Shown here piece by piece: positions 56,486 through 64,000 of a DNA stretch of 64,000 nt. Location: assembly GCA_963776465.1 (NCBI GenBank), contig CAVZMV010000002.1:620001-684000 (forward strand), written 5' to 3'. Numbering within the stretch: the stretch's first letter is position 1; every line of letters begins with the position of its first letter. Made by a program: the position numbers and the translations under genes. This DNA comes from DASRHK01 sp963776465 (GTDB lineage Bacteria > Pseudomonadota > Gammaproteobacteria > Nevskiales > Nevskiaceae). The notes under the pieces were generated by a model, which saw only the letters and a program-made list of their open reading frames with translations, was not told the DNA's origin and searched no databases.

Positions 56486-57817
56486 TTAATAGCTCAATTG
56501 GCGCAGAAGATTTTCGTAGTCCTCCCGGATCCGCGGATCGTCCTCCCGCAACTCCCGAATCTTCTTGCACGCGTGCAGCACGGTGGTGTGATCCTTATCG
56601 AAGGCACGCCCGATCTCCGGAAGACTGTGCTCGGTGAGCTCTTTGGCGAGTGACATTGCGACTTGCCGGGGGCGCGCCAAGGACCGTGATCGCCGCTTGG
56701 AGCTCAGGTCGGCGACACGGATGTTGTAGTAGCCGCTGACGATTCGCATGATGTTGTCGATCGTTACCAGTCGCTCGTACGCCGCCAACATGTCCTTCAG
56801 CGTCGAACGGGTGAGCTCCATGGTGATGGGCTCGCGCGTGAACAATACACGCGCGCGCAGCGTATTGAGGGCTCCCTCCAACTCACGGACGTTGGTCCGC
56901 ACGCGCTGGGCAATGAAGAGAGCCACATCGTGGGGCAGGTCGAATTCCATCAACTCGGCCTTCGACAGGATGATCGCCACCCGCGTCTCCAGATCGGGAG
57001 GCTCGATGGATACGGTCAGACCCCAGGAGAAGCGTGACTTCAACCGGTCGTCGAGACCGTCGAGTTCCTTGGGGAAGCGGTCGCACGTGAGCACGATTTG
57101 CTTGCGGTTATCGACCAGCGCATTGAAGGTGTGGAAGAACTCTTCCTGCGTGCCCTCCTTCTTGACGAAGAAGTGGATGTCGTCGATGAGCAGGACATCG
57201 ACGGTGCGGTAGTAATTCTTGAAGCTGTCCTGCCGGTTGTTGCGGATAGCCGCCACGAACTGGTTCATCCACTGCTCAGCCCCGATGTACGCAATCCGCG
57301 CGCCGGGCTGAGCGGCCACGATCGCATTGCCGATGCCGTGCATGAGATGGGTCTTGCCCAATCCAGAATCGCCGTATATAAACAACGGGTTATAGCTGGA
57401 CAATGAGTCCGCAACGTGTTGGGCTGCAGCGCGCGCCTGCTTGTTGGAGCGCCCTTCGATGAAGGTCTCGAACGTGTAACGCGGGTCGAGGCGCCCTGTC
57501 TGCACGGCCGAGACGACGCCCTTGTCGGGAGCTGGGGCGGGGAATCGACCTGACTCGGTGGCGGGTAGTGCGCTGCCGCCGACGACGATCTCGGCGGTGA
57601 CGGGGGGCTCGCCCAGTTGCGTGACCGCACGCTGAATCTCGGGAAGCCATCCGGATCGAACGCGCTCCATCACCATCCGGTTGGGCGCCAGCAACAGCAG
57701 TCGGGTCCCCGACAGCTTCGGCTGCAGTGGGCGAATCCAGGTATTGATGTCCTGATCCGACAGGCGACCTTCGAGCCGGCGGATGCATTGAGCCCAGAAT
57801 TGGTCAGCGCTGATCAC
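56486..57817 (-). CDS. dnaA: Chromosomal replication initiator DnaA
   Basis: DnaA, 443 residues. Domain I (residues 1-80) begins MISADQFWAQCIRRLEGRL. A short linker precedes the AAA+ domain with Walker A GDSGLGKT (149-156) and Walker B VLLIDDIHFF. Domain IV carries the DNA-binding signature in LPEIGRAFDKDHTTVLHACKKI near the C-terminus. All motifs for ATP and DnaA-box binding are intact. It is divergent from rpmH. Confidence 0.98.
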   Translation of the reverse strand: MISADQFWAQCIRRLEGRLSDQDINTWIRPLQPKLSGTRLLLLAPNRMVMERVRSGWLPEIQRAVTQLGEPPVTAEIVVGGSALPATESGRFPAPAPDKGVVSAVQTGRLDPRYTFETFIEGRSNKQARAAAQHVADSLSSYNPLFIYGDSGLGKTHLMHGIGNAIVAAQPGARIAYIGAEQWMNQFVAAIRNNRQDSFKNYYRTVDVLLIDDIHFFVKKEGTQEEFFHTFNALVDNRKQIVLTCDRFPKELDGLDDRLKSRFSWGLTVSIEPPDLETRVAIILSKAELMEFDLPHDVALFIAQRVRTNVRELEGALNTLRARVLFTREPITMELTRSTLKDMLAAYERLVTIDNIMRIVSGYYNIRVADLSSKRRSRSLARPRQVAMSLAKELTEHSLPEIGRAFDKDHTTVLHACKKIRELREDDPRIREDYENLLRQLSY

Positions 57818-57868
57818 GATCGCGTGCTGGAAAAAGCGGATGGAGAGTCTATCTCTGCAGCACCGGTT

Positions 57869-57877
57869 TTATCCACA
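57869..57877 (+). promoter_or_regulatory. Consensus DnaA box upstream of dnaA
   Basis: TTATCCACA matches the high-affinity DnaA box exactly. It lies 52 bases upstream of the dnaA start, in the 126-base dnaA-rpmH gap, where it would serve dnaA autoregulation or be part of the origin. No second consensus box was seen in this gap. Confidence 0.7.
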
Positions 57878-57943
57878 GGCATTTTGCTTGATGGCCGGCA
57901 GGTGAAGGGATAAACTCGCCGCCCTTTTTGGAGTGGATTCGTC

Positions 57944-58081
57944 ATGTCGAAGCGCACCTACCAGCCGCACAGCTTGCGCCGCAAGCGCACTCACGGTTTT
58001 CGTGCGCGGATGAAAACCAAAGGCGGCCGTCTGGTACTGGCGCGTCGCCGCGCAAAGGGCCGGCGACGGCTGACGCCGTAG
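57944..58081 (+). CDS. rpmH: 50S ribosomal protein L34
   Basis: A 45-residue, very basic L34: MSKRTYQPHSLRRKRTHGFR at the start, then RMKTKGGRLVLARRRAKGRRRL. The family usually begins MKRTFQPS; here one extra residue (Ser2) is present, and the His at position 9 replaces the usual Ser. The gene is too short for routine ORF calling but is unambiguous. First of the rpmH-rnpA-yidD-yidC-mnmE cluster, divergent from dnaA. Confidence 0.97.
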   Translation: MSKRTYQPHSLRRKRTHGFRARMKTKGGRLVLARRRAKGRRRLTP

Positions 58082-58100
58082 CATCGCGTTTCGGCGCTGT

Positions 58101-58451
58101 ATGACGCGCTTCGACAAGCGCGTTCGCTTGCTCAGTCCCCAGGACTACGTCACGGCCTTCACCGAAGGCTCCCGCCTCCAGGGCACACAGCTCGACGCGG
58201 TGGTGCGTAACGGAGCGGATCGCCCGCGTCTTGGTCTGGCAATTTCGAGCAAGAGCTTGCCGCTGGCAACCCGGCGGAATCGATTGAAGCGGCTGATCCG
58301 GGAAAGTTTCCGACAGAACCAGCACGCGATGCCGAAGGTGGACGTAGTGGTGATGGCGCGGCGAGCTGCGGGCGCCGGCAACCACGTCGCCGTGCGGGAA
58401 GAGTTGATGCGCCTGTGGACAAGGATCGCTGACCGATGTCGCAAGTCCTGA
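58101..58451 (+). CDS. rnpA: Ribonuclease P protein component
   Basis: RnpA, 116 residues, the basic protein cofactor of RNase P that matures the 5' ends of tRNAs. The RNR motif is in LATRRNRLKRLIRESFR near residue 56-72, and the RLGLAISSKSLP segment precedes it. It starts 19 bases after rpmH and overlaps yidD by 16 bases. Confidence 0.96.
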   Translation: MTRFDKRVRLLSPQDYVTAFTEGSRLQGTQLDAVVRNGADRPRLGLAISSKSLPLATRRNRLKRLIRESFRQNQHAMPKVDVVVMARRAAGAGNHVAVREELMRLWTRIADRCRKS

Positions 58452-58651
58452 TCTGGCTGCTGCGAAGTTACCAACGGTTCCTGAGCCCGTGGCTGGGAGC
58501 CCGCTGCCGTTTCCATCCCTCGTGCTCGTCCTATGCGATCGTCGCTATCGATCGTTTCGGCATCCTCCAGGGGTCTTGGCTGACGGCCCGCAGGGTCTGC
58601 CGCTGCCACCCGCTGCATCCCGGCGGGTTTGATTACGTGCCCGAAAAATAG
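58436..58651 (+). CDS. yidD: YidD membrane protein insertion efficiency factor
   Basis: YidD, 71 residues. The family pattern is complete: LLRSYQRFLSPWLGARCRFHPSCSSYAIVAIDRFG, then GSWLTARRVCRCHPLHPGGFDYVP. The three conserved cysteines (CRFHPSC...CRCHP) are present. YidD assists YidC-mediated insertion. It overlaps the end of rnpA and ends two bases before yidC. Confidence 0.96.
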   Translation: MSQVLIWLLRSYQRFLSPWLGARCRFHPSCSSYAIVAIDRFGILQGSWLTARRVCRCHPLHPGGFDYVPEK

Positions 58652-58653
58652 CC

Positions 58654-60318
58654 ATGGAGAACCGACGCTTCTTTCTGCTGGCGCTGCTCGCGGTTGTCGG
58701 CTTCTTCCTCTACCAGGCCTGGAAAGCGGACTATCCGGCGAAGTCGGCGGCGGCTTCACAAGCGGCTCCGACCCCGACTGCAGCCGCACAAGCGCCGGAG
58801 ACCGCCAGCCCGGCAACGCCGAGCCTCGCCGCCGCACCGGTGATTTCCAACCCGGTTCCTTCCGCCGCGGACACCGGGCGCGTGCGCTTCAGGACCGACA
58901 CCTACGTAGGCGAAATCTCGCTCAAAGGCGCCGACCTGCGCCGACTGGAGTTGCCGCTCTATCCGGTGTCCAAGGCGCATCCGGAAAAGCCGCTCGCATT
59001 TTTGGACGATCGCGAGGGCAAGCTGTTCGTCCTCCAGAGCGGGATCGCGGGTGATGCCAAGCCGTGGTCGACGCCAGATACCGAGTACAAATCGCAGCGC
59101 TCCGAATACGTTTTGGAAGACGGCCAGACGTCCCTGGACGTTGTGCTGGAGCACGAAGATCCGGCGGGATTCACGGTGCGCAAGACCTACCAGTTCTCCC
59201 GGGGCAGTTATGAAGTCGTCCTGACGCAGACGCTCGTCAACCGCGACAACGAGCCGCTGGCCGCTGGTCCGTACCTGCGGTTCCTGAGCTCGGCTGAAGG
59301 CACCGTGCCGGATCCTCCGTTCGTCAAGAGCTTTCGCGGGATCGGCATCTACCAGCAGAAGCCCTCCACCGAGAAGTACACGTTCCAGGAGTTCGCGTTC
59401 GACGATCTGACCGAGTCGCCGTTCGAGGTGAAGCAGACCGGGGGCTGGCTCGCGGTACTGCAGCATTACTTTCTTGCCGCGGTTCTGCCGGCAGCCGGCG
59501 AGACGGTGATGTTCTCGGGCAAGGCCGCCGCAACCAGCGGCTACATGGGCCAGTACGTGGGCCCGCTGGCACCGGTGCCCGCGCTAGGCGAGCGCTCGTT
59601 CTCCACCCGGCTGTACCTGGGTCCGAATCTGCAGGGCGTGGTTAACAAGACTGCGCCGGGGCTTGAGCTGACGCAGGACTACGGACTGCTGACGCCGATC
59701 TGCGAGCCGCTGTTCATGGCACTCGCATGGCTGTTCAAGCTGACCCAGAACTGGGGCGCGGCGATCATCCTGCTGACACTCGTCGTGCGCGCGCTGATGT
59801 ACAAGCTCTCGGAAGCGCAGTACCGGTCCATGGCGAAGATGAAGAAATTCGCCCCGCGTATCCAGGAGATCAAGGAGCGGTTCGGAGACGACCGGGAGCG
59901 TCTGAACAAGGCGATGATGGATTTGTACAAGAAGGAGGGGTTCAACCCGCTCGCCGGATGTTGGCCGCTGCTGGTCCAGTTCCCGGTTTTCATCGCCCTC
60001 TACCGCGTGCTGTCGCAGAGCGTCGAGCTCCGCCAGGCCGATTTCGCGCTGTGGATCACCGATCTTTCCGCGCCCGATGCGTACTACGTGCTGCCGCTGC
60101 TGTTCGGCGCGACGATGTGGGCGCAGCAGAGGCTGTCAGGCCAGACCATGCCCGATCCGATGCAGCAGCGGATCATGAACCTGATGCCGATCATGATGAC
60201 CGCGTTCTTCGCGTTCTTCCCGGCGGGCCTGGTGCTCTACTGGTTCGTCAGCAACCTGACCGGCATCGCCCAGCAGTGGTACATCACCCGCAAGCTGCAG
60301 CGCCTGGGACTGGCCTAA
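58654..60318 (+). CDS. yidC: Membrane protein insertase YidC
   Basis: YidC, 554 residues, inserts and folds inner-membrane proteins. An N-terminal membrane segment (FFLLALLAVVGFFLYQAW) precedes an Ala/Pro-rich linker and the large periplasmic beta domain (about residues 70-340). The conserved insertase core follows: NWGAAIILLTLVVRALMYKLSEAQYRSMAKMK, the cytoplasmic KERFGDDRERLNKAMMDLYKKEGFNPLAGCWPLLVQFPVFIALYRVL, and the last helices (LMPIMMTAFFAFFPAGLVLYW). The hydrophilic-groove arginine is in VVRALM. Confidence 0.97.
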   Translation: MENRRFFLLALLAVVGFFLYQAWKADYPAKSAAASQAAPTPTAAAQAPETASPATPSLAAAPVISNPVPSAADTGRVRFRTDTYVGEISLKGADLRRLELPLYPVSKAHPEKPLAFLDDREGKLFVLQSGIAGDAKPWSTPDTEYKSQRSEYVLEDGQTSLDVVLEHEDPAGFTVRKTYQFSRGSYEVVLTQTLVNRDNEPLAAGPYLRFLSSAEGTVPDPPFVKSFRGIGIYQQKPSTEKYTFQEFAFDDLTESPFEVKQTGGWLAVLQHYFLAAVLPAAGETVMFSGKAAATSGYMGQYVGPLAPVPALGERSFSTRLYLGPNLQGVVNKTAPGLELTQDYGLLTPICEPLFMALAWLFKLTQNWGAAIILLTLVVRALMYKLSEAQYRSMAKMKKFAPRIQEIKERFGDDRERLNKAMMDLYKKEGFNPLAGCWPLLVQFPVFIALYRVLSQSVELRQADFALWITDLSAPDAYYVLPLLFGATMWAQQRLSGQTMPDPMQQRIMNLMPIMMTAFFAFFPAGLVLYWFVSNLTGIAQQWYITRKLQRLGLA

Positions 60319-60335
60319 AGCCGCGGCACCCGCGC

Positions 60336-61676
60336 ATGCCGGACACGATTGCCGCGATCGCCACGCCAGCAGGCCGCGGCAGCGTCGGCATCCTGCGACT
60401 CTCGGGACCCATTGCCGCCGAGATCTGCGGCCGGATCGCCGGTTCGGTGCCCGCCCCGCGTCATGCAGTCCTGGCCCGATTCGTCGACGCGACCGGCGAG
60501 CCGATCGACCAAGGGCTGACCCTGTATTTTCCGGCGCCCCATTCGCTTACAGGCGAAGACGTCGTGGAGCTGCAGGGGCACGGCGGACCGGTGGTCATGG
60601 GCGCGTTGCTGGAGGCGGCGTGTGCGCATGGCGCCAGGCGCGCTCGGCCCGGTGAGTTCTCCGAGCGCGCCTACCTCAACGGCCGTATCGATCTGGCACA
60701 AGCCGAAGCGATCGCGGACCTGATCGATGCCTCCAGCCGCGAGGCCGCGAGCGCGGCGAGCCGATCCCTGCAGGGAGAGTTCTCCGCGCGGGTGAACGCG
60801 CTGCGCGACGACATCGGCGAGCTGCGGGTCTACGCCGAGAGCGCCATCGATTTCTCGGAGGACGACATCGATGCGCTGTCGCGCGACGATCTGCGCGGGC
60901 GGCTGCTACGCATCGCCGGGAACATCGACACGCTGCTTGCGTCGGCCACGCAAGGAAGGCGGTTGAGCGAAGGCATGGTCGTCGCCATCGCCGGCCAGCC
61001 CAACGTCGGCAAGTCGACGCTGCTCAACCGGCTTGCCGGCACGGACGCCGCCATCGTCACCGAGATTCCCGGCACCACGCGCGATCTGCTGCGGGAGAAC
61101 ATCGTGCTCGACGGCTTGCCGGTCACGGTCGTCGATACGGCGGGGCTGCGTGAATCGGACGATCCGGTGGAGCGCGAAGGCGTGCGGCGGGCCTGGAAGA
61201 TGCTCGAGCAGGCGGAGCTCATCCTGTTCGTCGTCGACGACCGGATGGATGCGGCGCATGCCGACGAAGCCCTTTTGCGCCGATTGCCCGCCGGCACCGC
61301 GATCCTGCTCGTGCGCAACAAGTGCGACCTCAGCAGGCGCCCGGCGCTTCGACAGCAAGCGGAGCCGGTCACGGTGCGGGTGTCGGCTCAGACCGGAGAG
61401 GGGCTGGACCTGCTGACGCAAGAGATCAAGCGCATTGCGGGCCTGGCGACCGGAACGCAAGGGCTTTTCTCCGCCCGCACGCGGCACGTAGACGCCCTGC
61501 GGCGCACGTCGACGCACCTGCGCGATGCCGGTCGACTCGCCGGCGACAACGCGACGCTCGACCTCGTCGCCGAGGAGCTGCGTCTGGCGCAAGGTCAGCT
61601 TGCGCAGATCACGGGCGAGGTCAGCACCGAGGAGCTGCTCGGCGCGATCTTCTCGCGCTTCTGCATCGGCAAATGA
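60336..61676 (+). CDS. mnmE: tRNA uridine-5-carboxymethylaminomethyl modification GTPase
   Basis: MnmE (TrmE), 446 residues, modifies the wobble uridine of certain tRNAs with MnmG. The N-terminal folate-binding domain starts MPDTIAAIATPAGRGSVGILRLSG. The GTPase domain has G1 GQPNVGKSTLLN, G2 GTTRD, G3 DTAGLRES and G4 NKCD. The C-terminus FCIGK carries the essential cysteine. An in-frame extension upstream overlaps yidC and has no similarity, so ATG 60336 is chosen. The usual partner mnmG and the parAB genes do not follow in this window. Confidence 0.97.
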   Translation: MPDTIAAIATPAGRGSVGILRLSGPIAAEICGRIAGSVPAPRHAVLARFVDATGEPIDQGLTLYFPAPHSLTGEDVVELQGHGGPVVMGALLEAACAHGARRARPGEFSERAYLNGRIDLAQAEAIADLIDASSREAASAASRSLQGEFSARVNALRDDIGELRVYAESAIDFSEDDIDALSRDDLRGRLLRIAGNIDTLLASATQGRRLSEGMVVAIAGQPNVGKSTLLNRLAGTDAAIVTEIPGTTRDLLRENIVLDGLPVTVVDTAGLRESDDPVEREGVRRAWKMLEQAELILFVVDDRMDAAHADEALLRRLPAGTAILLVRNKCDLSRRPALRQQAEPVTVRVSAQTGEGLDLLTQEIKRIAGLATGTQGLFSARTRHVDALRRTSTHLRDAGRLAGDNATLDLVAEELRLAQGQLAQITGEVSTEELLGAIFSRFCIGK

Positions 61677-61716
61677 CCTTGCTGGTGACGGCCAAAGCCC
61701 TGCGGTATGTTGGGCC

Positions 61717-62247
61717 ATGACTGCGACGTTCCGGTTCTGTCCGCGCTGTGCCGCTCCGCTTCAGGATGCCGACCACGGCGGCATGCGCCGTCTGGCCTGC
61801 GCGCAAGGCCACTGCGGCTACGTGCACTGGGACAACCCGACGCCGGTGGTTGCTGCCGTGGTGGAGCACGAAGGCCGGATCGTGCTGGCGCGCAACCGCG
61901 CGTGGCCGCCGAACATGTTCGCACTCGTCACCGGGTTTCTCGAGCGCAACGAGATCCCGCAGGAAGCGGTGCTGCGCGAGGTCGAAGAGGAGTTGGGGCT
62001 CAAGGCCCCGCAGGCGACGTTCATCGGCCACTACGGTTTCGAGCGCATGAATCAGCTCATCATCGCGTTCCACGTGGCCGCGGAGGGGGAGATCCGGCTC
62101 GGCGAGGAGCTGGTCGAGTTCAAGCACGTGGAGGCCCAGAAGGCGCGCTACTGGCCGGCTGCAACGGGCCTCGCGCTGCGCGACTGGCTCCGCAGTCAGG
62201 GACACGATCCGCAGCCGCTGGACTTTCCGCCGTTACGGCGCAGCTGA
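61717..62247 (+). CDS. NUDIX hydrolase with N-terminal zinc ribbon
   Basis: A 176-residue NUDIX protein. Cysteines 8 and 11 (CPRC) with 28 and 33 form a short zinc ribbon, and NPTPVVAAVV leads into the NUDIX fold. The NUDIX box is GFLERNEIPQEAVLREVEEELGL, complete for metal binding. It resembles the C-terminal half of NudC-type NADH pyrophosphatases but is shorter and lacks the SQPWPFPxS motif, so the substrate is open. The ORF overlaps the convergent acetyl-CoA hydrolase gene by 15 bases. Confidence 0.88.
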   Translation: MTATFRFCPRCAAPLQDADHGGMRRLACAQGHCGYVHWDNPTPVVAAVVEHEGRIVLARNRAWPPNMFALVTGFLERNEIPQEAVLREVEEELGLKAPQATFIGHYGFERMNQLIIAFHVAAEGEIRLGEELVEFKHVEAQKARYWPAATGLALRDWLRSQGHDPQPLDFPPLRRS

Positions 62248-64000
62248 CACGGCCAGCTCTTCGATCAGCAGGTTTCGCGCGATGCGGTCCTGCAGCGACC
62301 GCGGATGCATCAGTTCCAGGCGCTCGAGAAACGGGCGGGCCTCCGCCGGCGCCTGTCGGGACCGTAGTCCGTGCCGCAACAGCCGCCACTTCGGAGTCGC
62401 GTCCACGCGCGCCTTGAGACGCCGCATTGCCTTAGCCAGCACGAGCTCCTCGGCCGTGAAGTCGCAGCCAAGCGGGAACTCCGGGAAGAGTCCCGCCCGC
62501 CGATGTGGCGCCAGCGCTTGCTCCAGCCGCTCCGGCGTATTCTGCAGATATCTGCCTGGAATCAAGTAGTTCGCCTCGATCTTGCCGGCTTTCTTGGCTT
62601 GCGCCAGAAGCTCGGCCTGGAAGCGGGAGTCGGCGATGTTGATCAGTGCCTTGGCAACTTCGTTGTCCGTTCGCGATCGCAGCTGCGCGGCCCCGTACTC
62701 GGTGACGACGATGTCGCGCAGGTGGCGAGCGATAGTGCAGTGACCGTAGTTGAAGACGATGTTGCTGGTGGCCTGGCCGGCGTCGCGCACCGCCCGGATC
62801 ATGATCACCGAGCGGCCGGTCAGCAGCTGGTGCGCCATCGCCACGAAGTTGTACTGGCCGCCGACGCCGCTGATCACCCCGCCGTCGGCCAGGCCATCCG
62901 AAACCACGGCGCCCGAGAGCGTCACCATGATGCCGGTGTTCATGAAGCGCGCATCCTTGCGCTGGAGCTTGTAGAGCCGCGGGTTGTGATCGAGCTGGTT
63001 GATCCGGTCCACGCCAGTCATGCAGATCTGCGCGCGCTCTTCTTCGGGCAGCTCACGCAGCCACCTGTAGAAGGCGTTCGGACCGAGGAAGAACGCTCCA
63101 TGCAGCACGCAGCCGTTGCGCAGCGCGCGCCCCAGGCATTTGCCGGCGATGACGGCGCGCGCCTTCGGATCGGCGACGTTGGCGATGACACGCTCGCCGT
63201 CGGGAGCGACGAGGTAGCCCTGGTCGTACCGTGTCGCCTCGTTGAAGAATCCGTGGTGCTGCAGCACCTCGAAATCCTTGGTGCGGATGACGCGCAAGCC
63301 GAGCTCGGCCAGCGCCTCGAGAATCGTCGGCTGCAGGTCCGAAGGATCGCAGCGCCCGGCGTCGATCAGCTGCTGCAGTGCCCAGAAATCGTAGACGCGG
63401 CGCTTCAGGATGCCGGCGGTGTAAAGGTGCATGAAGCCGTCGACGAACATCTCGGAGGCGCCATACAGCCCGCGCGCGAAGGCGCCGGTGCCGCCGCATT
63501 CCTCGATCAGATCCGCGTGTCGCTCGAGCACGCCGGCATCCGCCAGGACCTGCTGGTAAACGTCGCCGCGCTGGTGCCGCATCAGCAGGGCATGAACGAT
63601 GGCGTCGCCCAGCGCCCCGATGCCGATCTGCAGGGTGCCACCGTCGCGGACCAGCGCGCTGGCGTGCAGTCCGATCAGGTAGTCGGGGGTCGTGACGGCC
63701 AGCTTCGGGGTGGAGAACAGCGTCGTGCTGTAACGAGGGTGGTCGACGACGATGTCGAAGTAATCGCCAGACACTTCGGCGTCGTTCGCCATGTAGGGCA
63801 GGTTCTGGTTCACGAGCGCCACGGCCGCGTGCGGGCGTCCGCTGTCGCGCATGAGCGAAATCAGCTCCGGCGCGGTATCGGGGTTGCTCGACAGGCTGTA
63901 GCGCAGCTCGCTGCCGCCGTCGCGCTTGCACACCATCTGCGCGGCGACGTTGCAGCCCTGCGCGAAGACGTCGCGGGCCGCGTGCGTGTAGTTGCTGCTG
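62233..64000 (-). CDS. Acetyl-CoA hydrolase/transferase family protein (5' end missing)
   Basis: The frame is open to the window edge, so the N-terminus lies beyond position 64000; about 589 residues are visible. Family features are TLQIGIGALGDAIVHALL, RFMNTGIMVTLSGAVVSDG, GGVISGVGGQYNFVAMAHQL and VVTEYGAAQLRSRTDNE. These belong to the acetyl-CoA hydrolase/4-hydroxybutyrate CoA-transferase superfamily. The protein is longer than typical members, with an extra C-terminal extension (about 120 residues after LIPGRYLQNTPERL). Whether it hydrolyses acyl-CoA or transfers CoA cannot be told from this part. Confidence 0.88.
   Translation of the reverse strand, partial: SSNYTHAARDVFAQGCNVAAQMVCKRDGGSELRYSLSSNPDTAPELISLMRDSGRPHAAVALVNQNLPYMANDAEVSGDYFDIVVDHPRYSTTLFSTPKLAVTTPDYLIGLHASALVRDGGTLQIGIGALGDAIVHALLMRHQRGDVYQQVLADAGVLERHADLIEECGGTGAFARGLYGASEMFVDGFMHLYTAGILKRRVYDFWALQQLIDAGRCDPSDLQPTILEALAELGLRVIRTKDFEVLQHHGFFNEATRYDQGYLVAPDGERVIANVADPKARAVIAGKCLGRALRNGCVLHGAFFLGPNAFYRWLRELPEEERAQICMTGVDRINQLDHNPRLYKLQRKDARFMNTGIMVTLSGAVVSDGLADGGVISGVGGQYNFVAMAHQLLTGRSVIMIRAVRDAGQATSNIVFNYGHCTIARHLRDIVVTEYGAAQLRSRTDNEVAKALINIADSRFQAELLAQAKKAGKIEANYLIPGRYLQNTPERLEQALAPHRRAGLFPEFPLGCDFTAEELVLAKAMRRLKARVDATPKWRLLRHGLRSRQAPAEARPFLERLELMHPRSLQDRIARNLLIEELAVSAAP

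Noticed and set aside
62067..62078. A third parS-like site (GTTCCACGTGGCC) inside the NUDIX gene
   Set aside because: The right half-site is degraded (GGCC instead of GGAAC), and the bases are explained by the coding sequence FHVA.

Overview
This window is a stretch of bacterial chromosome, high in GC and densely coded, with short intergenic gaps and frequent ATGA/GTGA start-stop overlaps. Gene content and order point to a gammaproteobacterium: pilMNOPQ-aroK-aroB leading towards gltBD-hemE, mrcA divergent from pilM, and dnaA-dnaN-gyrB divergent from rpmH-rnpA-yidD-yidC-mnmE. The SOS mutagenesis cassette and the RAYT transposase are common around Xanthomonadales/Nevskiales-type lineages, but I cannot fix the genus. 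Almost everything here is core genome. I saw no prophage, CRISPR array, tRNA or rRNA, and no gap longer than 300 bases without a gene.

Layout. Positions 1-6611 (+): the end of a DUF2062 membrane protein, then an SOS-controlled operon (small DNA-binding-like protein, lexA, imuA, imuB, dnaE2) behind a near-consensus LexA box. Positions 6608-17761 (-): glutamate synthase (gltB, gltD), a zinc-ribbon methyltransferase, yceH, pyrF, hemE and an acyltransferase. Positions 17826-18629: a RAYT transposase with flanking repeats just upstream of gltB. Positions 18640-27686 (-): pilM-N-O-P-Q (type IV pilus), aroK, aroB, dgt and a DUF1624 membrane protein. Positions 27812-30857 (+): mrcA and an unassigned conserved protein. 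Positions 30870-36453 (-): gltA, malic enzyme, rpmE, hemW, rdgB, rph. Positions 36509-44836 (+): sufE-like, qmcA, nfeD-like, hemolysin-III-like, ppk2, a Gld-type ABC export cluster, mutM. Then apaG and sufT (-), an RND pump with its adaptor (+), a CDF cation exporter (-), purE and purK (+).

Positions 52654-61676 are the replication-origin neighbourhood: gyrB, dnaN and dnaA on the minus strand, rpmH, rnpA, yidD, yidC and mnmE on the plus strand. DnaA-box-like sites lie on both sides of dnaA. Two identical 16-bp parS palindromes sit between dnaN and gyrB, where recF is usually found. The window ends with a NUDIX hydrolase and a partial acetyl-CoA hydrolase/transferase.

Three conserved genes (imuB, hemW, purE) each carry one extra base. 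Removing that base restores a normal-length family member in every case. Two striking apparent fusions, ImuB-DnaE2 and PurE-PurK, are by-products of these indels and should not be read as novel proteins. The most interesting real signals are the tandem parS at the recF position, the SOS-regulated small gene ahead of lexA-imuAB-dnaE2, and the RAYT element beside the gltB promoter.
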